A stretch of 26,876 nt of DNA from Silene noctiflora (Eukaryota > Streptophyta > Magnoliopsida > Caryophyllales > Caryophyllaceae): the NCBI GenBank assembly GCA_009801015.1, contig VHZZ01001479.1, forward strand, positions 92,054 through 118,929. The letters are read 5' to 3'. A program made the position numbers and the translations under genes. Below, piece after piece: positions 13,001 through 22,000 of this stretch. Numbering within the stretch: the stretch's first letter is position 1; each line of letters begins with the position of its first letter. A model generated the notes under the pieces. It did not search any database, was not told where the DNA came from, and was given only the letters and a program-made list of their open reading frames with translations.

Positions 13001-16000
13001 GATTGATGAGGCAAAAGAGGTAATGAAAGTAACTTGTAGTTATGGAGCCATAATTTAGAAGCTTGAAGCTTTAAGATAAGGAGAAGACCGAATATTTGGA
13101 AGTGATGTAAAGTTGGAGCGACCATCTTAGCTGAGAAGGTTGTATAAGGTTTTTAACTTTTTCTTTTCTCTGTTTTTTTTGGCTGTGTTTAGGATTTGTT
13201 TGCCTGAAAGTTGAGGAATTAGATTATGTGACTCATAGAGTCATAGAGGATTTGGTAAGTGTATGAGTGCCATAGAGTTTCTATATTATCCGAGCCCATC
13301 TCATATTTTAAATGGTAAATTCTAACATACAATTATTAGGCTGGCACTATTATTGTGCAAGTCTGAGGACATAAAACAATGTAGGGCCAACTGGCCAAGG
13401 ATGCATGTGACAAAGATGTCTACACTATGGTGGATGTGTGGCCATACAAAGAAAAAAGATTGATGCAAAAATAAGTTAATTGTGGAGAAATAGGAGTTGT
13501 TAGTATAGAAGATAAGACAAGATGAAGGAAAATCAGTTTAGGTGATTTGATAACAGCGAACAAGTGAGTTATAGTCATGACAAGACCAATCAACTTGTTT
13601 TATATGATAATTTTGCGATTGAAGAAAATATGGCATTGGAGAGAGTGATGTGGAGAGTAAAAAATTAATTTATACAATGAGTTTGATTATTTTTTTTTTT
13701 GTTTTGTTGTTTAATTCTGGTACTTCCATATTATGTATTTCTTATACTTTGTTCCTTCACTTAAATTTTTCTCACTATTAACATTTGGTGAAAGCTTGAT
13801 GATTGCATTTCATGTTCGTTCACATGACTTTGTCTTAGCTAAGAAGTTGGTCTCTCAAATAAGAAATTCACAAAATAGCAAAGATGTTATTCGGCACTTG
13901 AATAAAAGATTGGAACACTTGATTGATAAAGTTCAAGAATGGTATGCTAAGAGCAACTACAAAATCATCATTTGTTGATGGAATTAATAGATTGAACACC
14001 AATTGATGAAGGTGATCGTAACAGGTTAAGTTGAAATTTTTTGGTCTACTATAGTGAACAATAATTTATACTTGGGATCTTGTTAGGGAAAGTTATTACC
14101 CCTCTAAAAAAATCATAGTATGAAAATTTCTCTATTAGATCTCTTTTTCCTGGACACACTTTCAGCACCATTTCCTTAGATGATTCTTCTATCTTAGAGT
14201 CTTTTTTTCTAAAAAGGATGTTTGGGAAGCTTTAAATGAGCTTGGCAAAGACAAGTCAAGGTGTCTGATGGTTATCGGTCTCTTTGTCGAGTGTCGACTT
14301 CCATGAATGTTTGTGTGTTTGAGGAGTTTGAACACAACTTTTCTTGGCTTGTTTCCAGCCGTCAAATCTTGGGTGTCATACTTGCTGCAAATAAGTGTAC
14401 AAACTGCCTACAAAATTCAAACCAAATCAATTTGTTGTGCAAGATCTTGTGAACGTTTTGACCATGTTTCTTTGGGTTGTCTAATGTTCATTATTGAGAG
14501 GATGGGCTTTCTACTAAGTTTGTGAAACACTACCTTTCATTTCGGCCACTTTGGTTCAGTTTCCACCTTTCCGGCATCACTCAAAGGGTAGTGATATTTG
14601 GTTGTGTGCACACGGGAGGTGATATTTGGTCTCCTTACTGAAGTTTGGTTGTGGCCTTCCAAAGAGAGTATCTATTATGGAGTGAACTGCACTAACCTGT
14701 AATAGCTAGTAGAATAAGGAATTGGGGAGCAGGAAGCTACCATATGCAGGAAGACTGTTCTTGGTGAATTCAGTATTAACCAGTTTACATACTGGGCTAG
14801 TATTTTCATTATAAAAGCGAATGTGAATAATAATTTCATGGCCGTGGTTTAGTAGAGTACTGCTGCAGACCAACTAAGTATGGATGCTTGGTGGTTTTTT
14901 CATAATAAGCTGTGGATTATAGCTGCTGTGGCTAACTATACTTGGTGGCTGGCAAACTAGACTGACATCTCCGCATAAGATGGTCAATCATCCCTATATA
15001 TACAGGGGTGATTGGATGAGCTATAAACCTGGCTTAAATTCGAGATGGGCTTTGCGAAAAATTTGCTGGGTTAAGTGTAAACCATAAAAATTTCAAACCT
15101 GCGATAAACAATAAAGAGGAACAACATAATATGGAAAACAAGAGTTTTATTATTGAAAGATTGATTGTTCCGTAACTCTCTTGATTCCATCTGTAAGAGA
15201 TTTAGGGTTTTGATAGTACTACGAGGGTCTTATCGACTTAATCTCGTAGGGATATGATGGGGTCGTTTTGTGACTTATTCCATCCTACCTACAATTTGGT
15301 TTGACATAATCCATGCTCTCCCCTAACCCTAAACACAAGGCCTATATTTATAGTTTAGTAGTTTGGAGGGCAAGGTAGAAATATCCTAGAATATCGTAAG
15401 ATATTATCACAATATTTAATGATAATTATCCCTAAATACAAAAGATACCAAATAAAGAACATATACCAAAATATAAAATTTTGGTGTCTACATTAAGGAA
15501 AGGTTGAAAGATGGCTATATTAATAGCAAATGGGTAATGGACAGAAAGACAAAACTGTAGCAGATGACTACTGTGACGGGTGGTTATTAAGATCTCAGCT
15601 GGACTTGTGTGCATGGGATGAATATGTGCTGAACATGTTTAATGTTCCAAGACATGGAATTTATCTCCTGGTTAATGCAATAGAGAAATCTTACTCAAGC
15701 AAGATTATTAATATAGATATATGCAATGAGGATAATTGTTTTATTTGTGGTATCGGTGAAGAAGACGGTGAGCACTTATTTTATGAATGTGTTTATAATA
15801 GAAAGGGCATCTCTTTGACTGAGGAATAGCTAGGTCTATGAGCATCTACTGGTGATACTTGGCAGTGCTGGGAAAATAATGAAATCTCTTTGAGGAAGGT
15901 GATTACTGCCCTGTTCAATGCACTGCAGTATCATATTTCATCAGTCACTACTCATAGCCTTCATTGTCAAATGGTGGTACAACCAGGAATGGTAATTAGT

Positions 16001-19000
16001 AGCATCCAAGCTGAGTTTTGGAGGCACATCAGCTTACGCATATGCATGCTCTGTTGAGGGGCAAGGCATGAAGTGGGACATGGATTGGTTGCAAAGGAAT
16101 GTCTATTAACAAGTACTCCCTCCAATCAACTGTTCTGTATACATTTGTTTTTGGCACAATGTTTTGGGAAAAGTAGAACATGTGTGGTCTAAATCTATGT
16201 TACTCAGACACGGGAACAGAGTATCGTATCTGATACGTATCGGAGTATCGGACACGTGATTTTGAATTTTAATAGATACGGAAATACGGTCAAAGGAGTA
16301 TCTTGACTACTTTATAGATAAGGATATGACACGTCTTATATAAATATTTTTATTATATCTGAGAAATAAATAAAAAATATGCTTTTAATTTTTTTGTTTT
16401 TGTTTTTTACAAGTAAAGGTGAGTATTGAGAGATAAAACATACTAATAAAATATTACAATTCATCTCTCTAGTTGTCATCCACCAACCTTTTACCCATAC
16501 CCCTTTCATAGAAAAATAGAAACCCTAATCTACTTTCCATTCTAACCCCGCCGCACTATCACTTTCTCTTTCTCTCTCTCCTTTTTTTCTACCTCCTGCT
16601 ATAACTTTCCTCACACCATCACTCTATGAGGTGATCTTCTCCTTCTCCCACTATCGGGCTTCAACTTCTGATCTTCTCCTTCTCCCACTATCAGGCTTCA
16701 ACTTCTTGATCTTCTCCTTCTCCCAACACTGATGACATACTCCAATGTCACCAGATCTGGGTGAAGGTCAAGATCCTTCATCTTCCATTGCAGGCTGATC
16801 GCATCCTTCATCTTCAATGTAAGTTTTCCTTGCTGTGTCAGTATCGTGTCTATAATCACCGTATCCGATACGTATTACGTATCGTATTACGTTTCGTATC
16901 GTGTCGATACGGAATACATCACCCAAGTGCCATGTCGGAGTATCCATGGTCTAAATTACCTCAACCTACTAAAATGCGGGGAGAGAGAGGATAGTGGAGA
17001 TGGAGAGACAAAGTCACTGGCCATAATTAAACCTTCTGAAATTATGATTGATCGATTGATCGAGGGAGAAAGATTTAGTGATGTACATGGGATGAAAGAA
17101 TTTCTTAGCTAAATTGGTACAGGGATGGGAGAATAAAATAGTAGTCAGGTGGTGGTATACTTGTAAAAATATGATTTCAATATTACATAATATTACGCAG
17201 AACATCATAATATCAATTAGTCGCCATTAGTTGTGCATATTACTGATTTTAGGCTGTCAGTCAGTCAATTAGGAGCTGTCAGTTAGCTACTGAAATAGTA
17301 TCTTAGTTATGTAGAGTTACCTAAGTTGGCTTTTTTTGTATACAAATATGTCTTACCTTTCAATGAAATAGATATCAAATCATTATCTTTTTATTTCATT
17401 TAACAATGCAAACCAACCTCATGGAATGTAATAATTTTGATTAGCTTGCAGCTACGATCTGGATGTGGCATACTTAATTAATTTGCAGCATTTTACATAC
17501 ACAAGTCATCAGAAGTCAGAACAATTGCTTTTAGGTCATTTTTAAGGAGGATTGCTGCCCTCTTGTACTTTCCTTCTGAAAAGAGAAAAATATGAAAGAT
17601 TGTCCTTTAGAAAGAGATGTTTGAATGACCTATTACTCCACGCTCGTTTAATGATGGCTGTCACTGATCTAGCTTCATCTTGCATACAGCTTTCTACCCT
17701 TATGTTGGCCTTGATTAAAAGTGATCTCTGTGAAGGACAACTTGTTAATAAGAGAGGAAGAGTTTACATTCAGCAATGGCTCTCAATATGTTTGACATTC
17801 AATGTTAATAAAATTTGTTGACTGTTATTTGCAGATTGCCAGAGAGATGGTCATCAGCCCAAGAAATGCCAAGTTAGGACTCACAGAATTGACTAGAACA
17901 ATAGGGATTCCAGATCGGCGCGATAATCCTGATGGAGAAATGATAAATTACAGGGTGCATTTTCAACTTGTGACTGAGTTTTATGCTCTAATTATATGTA
18001 TGCATTCTTATTTAGGACACTACTAACCAAGTAACTCTGTTTATCTGTCATAGTGGGACGACCCACATGTTATTCCTGCTGAAATGACGCTGGAAGTATC
18101 CGAACTATTCACCCGAGAATTAACAAGGGTATTTCTGTCATTCTCAATATATTCTTGATGATGGATGTTTTTATGTACTGACTTGATGAAAATTTGCATG
18201 ACAAAAATATCAAATTTTAACTTGAAGCTGGTTTGAACAAAAACAATCAACAATCAACAAAAGAAACAACAATTTCATGTTCATAAGTACATGCATTCAA
18301 TGTACTCAGTTCAGTGTATACATTCTAGTTATAAGTAGATGTTTGCCCGAGGTTCATGCTACTTCCTTTTAACCCAGCTAATATAGTCTCCCGATCGTTT
18401 GATTGAAATTGATTTATAGTTCATTGAAGAAACAGAAGAATTAGCCACAAAAGCATTGGAGGAAAATAAGCATATTCTTGATATGGTTTCCACTGAGCTG
18501 CTGGGAAAATCCAGGATCACGGGACTGGTAATGACTCGTGCCTCTTTTTAATCAGCAATTCAGCAGTTCCGGCCACCCTTTCCCTTCCCTTTGAAATTTA
18601 GAAGTGCTCGCTGCCATGTCATTGAGACATCTCATAATTACCAGTTCAGCTTCATTCTTTTCAAATTATTCCCTGTCATGCAGGATGTTAAGGACAAAAT
18701 TCAGACTCTCTCGCCAATAATGTTTGAAGATTTCATACAGCCATTCCAAATAGATCTAGATAAGGTACCCCCTTCGTTTTGTTTTAAGCAGAACGTCTTT
18801 ATTTTGTGCTGTGCTACTTTAATGTTTATGGAATTGATATTAATGTCCAGATGTCGCAAATTGGCGTAGGACCGAGTCTATTTCTATGTGCAATGTCCTA
18901 ATAATAGGAAATGACTCTATTTTAGTACTCTTTCCCTATGTAACTCTCACACGTCACATTCTTGGCGTGTCGCATATGGACACCACACGACACGTAATAT

Positions 19001-22000
19001 GACGACACGTAATATGACACGTGTCATACGCTGACGTCCGACCCTGACACATGTCACTTGAGTTCACAGAACACAGATGTACAAAGGGAAGACAGGAAGC
19101 ATAAAAGACACATGTTACTCCGACACGCCTAGTTTTACCCGTTTTTAGAGGTAGAAGACTAGAAGGCGTGTGATTGTGGGAGGGAACTGTGAATGAGTGA
19201 ATAGTTTTATGGGGAAGTGGAGGATTAATATTTAATCTTGTATCTTGCTTTTAATAGAGGACACATGCTAACACTAGGGTTCCAACTATCGTGGGATTAA
19301 ACTGACAAAGTTATGGCAAAGAGTGATTGAATCCATTCTGAGAATGAATCTCTAAGACAAATAATGGAGAAGTATCGGGAGAAGAAGGATTTACATATGG
19401 TGTTCATTTTTTTTTTAGAGAAGGCATATGATAAAATGTCTAGACAAGTACAAGTACATTGGTGGGCATTAACAAAGAAAGGGGTTATAAAAGACATGCA
19501 TGAGGGTGCCACTACGAGTTTAAGACTAATGTGGGGAAGCTAGAAGAGTTCCCTATTACAATTGGAGTGCACAAAGGTTCTCCTCTTAGCCCTTTGCTGT
19601 TTGCTATTTTTATGACGAATTGGCGGGGTCAATTCAAGACGAGGTTCCATGGTGCATGATATTCGCAGACAATATTGTGTTGATTGATGAAACAAAGGAT
19701 GAAGCTAAAAGCAAATTGGAGCTTTGGAGACGGACGTTAGAATCTCGAGGCAGCAGAAAAAAGACAGAATATTTGGAAATGGAGGCAGTCTTGATGGGGA
19801 GATAGTCTATGGTTCAGACTCTTTTAGGTATTTAGGATCTATATAATCAAAGGATGGTTGAAGTGGAAAAGTGCCCCGAGATTTCTATGTGTGATGACTG
19901 TGATCGGGGTGTACCTTATAGGTTAAAGGGTAAATTTTATCGCACGTCTTAGTGTTAGGCGATAAAACATTGACATGTACAAAAGATGAGCGTAGCTGAG
20001 ATGTGGAGCATGTGTATGTTCCGTTTGATGTGTGGTCACACAAAAATGAGGTGGTCCGAGAGAAAGTAGGTGTTCCTTCAATGGAAGGCAAGATGAGGGA
20101 AAACAATTTAATGTGGTTTGACAATATGTGACGGAGGAGAGTACCGCCGAGGAGGATTTATCGATGGGGAATGGATAATGTTGTTAGGGGAAGCGAAAGA
20201 TTGAAACAAACATGGACAAGGGTGACTGAAAGCGATATAAACGTTTTGGAAATTAGCGAGAGTAGGGCGAGGGAAAGGGTATTCTGGAGAGAGAATTCAA
20301 CAACAACATCAGAGCCTTAATCCCAAAATGGTTTAGGGTCGGCTGATATGAATCATCCTTTAGAACCGTCCATGGGTGAACGCACACCTCAAAATGCGAA
20401 AGTATAGAAAAGGAAAAGTGAAAAACAAAAGGGGAGTGGAACATAATACAAAAGCCAAGGTAGCCTTATAGGTTTTAAAATATAAGTCCTGATTTCTTTT
20501 ATAAAACATAGAATTTAAATCGAGAATAAAGATTAAAACGATTTTGAAAACCGAAGTAAAAACTTAAGGGTCCGGAATACCTTAAAAGTGAAACAAGTAT
20601 TAATATATAAAAAGTTCTGGGTAAAAACTTGTACTAAATCCGAAAAGAGCAAATAAATTTTCTAAAAAAATAAAAAAATAAATAAATAAAAGCATTAAAT
20701 ATGTCAATAACATCCAAAAACTAAAAATCCACATGTCGAAAATTTAGTTTGAGTTTTAGATATTTATTTATCATTTAAGTTAAAGATTTATTTATTTATT
20801 TTTAATATGACGTATTCTTTTTGTTTTACCAACTTATTTTGCCACTTTAATTTTGATTCACATTTTTTTTCTTACTTCGCTTGAGTTTATTACAAACACA
20901 CTTGTTCCATTTATCATTTTTCTATTTTTTTTTTTACTCGGTTTATTTACCTTTGATCGTATTGGCGGATTTAAACTTAATTGCTCGACAAATGGGGTTA
21001 AACTAAGATATTGGTGATTGGTTTTAAAATCTCGGCCAAGATGTATCGTAGCGCTCGAGGCGTATTGGTATTGGAGGTGACCAATATGAGATATCCCAAG
21101 ATGTATCGGGTAAATTACAAACAGGAGGCGACTGATTTGTAACGTGTATCGGCAAATTCGGCCCGACACAACCCGCAATGAACAAGTTATAACTTGGAGT
21201 GACCAAATTTTGTAATGCAAAGCTCTTAAAGATTTTATAGCATTGGTCAAACTAATAATTCTAAATAAAATTAATCCTAACTTTAGTCGATAATTGATAA
21301 ACTATCTATAAAAGCTTGTAAATAAATATCACCGCCATAACCACAACTCGGAGTACGTTGATCGTCACCGCTGAGTCTAGGACGATTTTGTGGCACCGTT
21401 ACCGTGATCGCGATCGCGATCAAAACCATGATTTGGTGGCATTTCTTGTAATTTTGGAATGGTCATGAGGTTAAGATGGTAATTACCTTTACCAAAAAAG
21501 GAAGCAATTGAATGTGGAACGTCATTATGAAGTTATTAATATAGGAAATGTGGAACATATTGTGAAGGGGAGGGAACAGATGAAACTATATTATAGATGT
21601 TGCAAATAAGTTCCAGAACTTTAAAGTAACTTTAAGTTAACGGACCTTTTTTCAGTAATTTTGTAATGTCTACTATGGAAAAAGCCCATAACATAGTCGT
21701 AAAATTGAGTTATTGAGTACATCTGAATCCCTTGTCATGTCATATGCTGAAGCCTATGAAATATTGTTGATGTTTATAAGGTTTCTGTATTGATTGAAAA
21801 ACAAAGGTTATTGTCCCGCTGATGTTTATAAAGTGTCTTTTTCAAGTATGCACATGTATGTCACATTCTATGTTGCTCGGACTCGTTTAGAAGTATCCGA
21901 CATTGTTACGTGTCCAGGATTCGGCTATATATTATGGAAAAAGAATTCATGTTTTTGGTCTAAATGGAAGTGTTTGAGTGTCAGGTAATATAATATTGAA

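Larger units (their letters stand above)
14690..16075 (+). mobile_element. L1-like LINE relic, RT C-terminal part and zf-RVT region, interrupted by a solo LTR
   Basis: Broken frames carry [11 protein letters not shown], then [15 protein letters not shown], then [20 protein letters not shown] (about 14985-15070). After the [17 protein letters not shown] and [20 protein letters not shown] follow, then a zinc finger of pattern C-x2-C-x8-H-x4-C (bases 15737-15790) with EHLFYEC. This is the typical order of plant L1-type LINE C-termini. The 99-codon frame from 15530 is the best-preserved part. In-frame stops remain elsewhere, so it is not functional. Confidence 0.75.
12519..17834 (+). other. Intron 14 (5316 bp), nested mobile elements
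   Basis: The largest intron. In order: a degenerate RTE LINE body (about 12890-13520), an unrecognised short frame (13733-13978), about 700 bp without clear content, an L1-like LINE C-terminal region (about 14690-16075) split by a solo LTR (15076-15492), a Stowaway-like left end (16114), and a TIR-type element with target duplications (16195-16946). From about 16957 to the exon 15 acceptor I see nothing recognisable. Confidence 0.8.

Noticed and set aside
14261-14525. Two overlapping short frames in intron 14
   Set aside because: Different frames of the same bases, no motif that fits the LINE found downstream; no support for coding.
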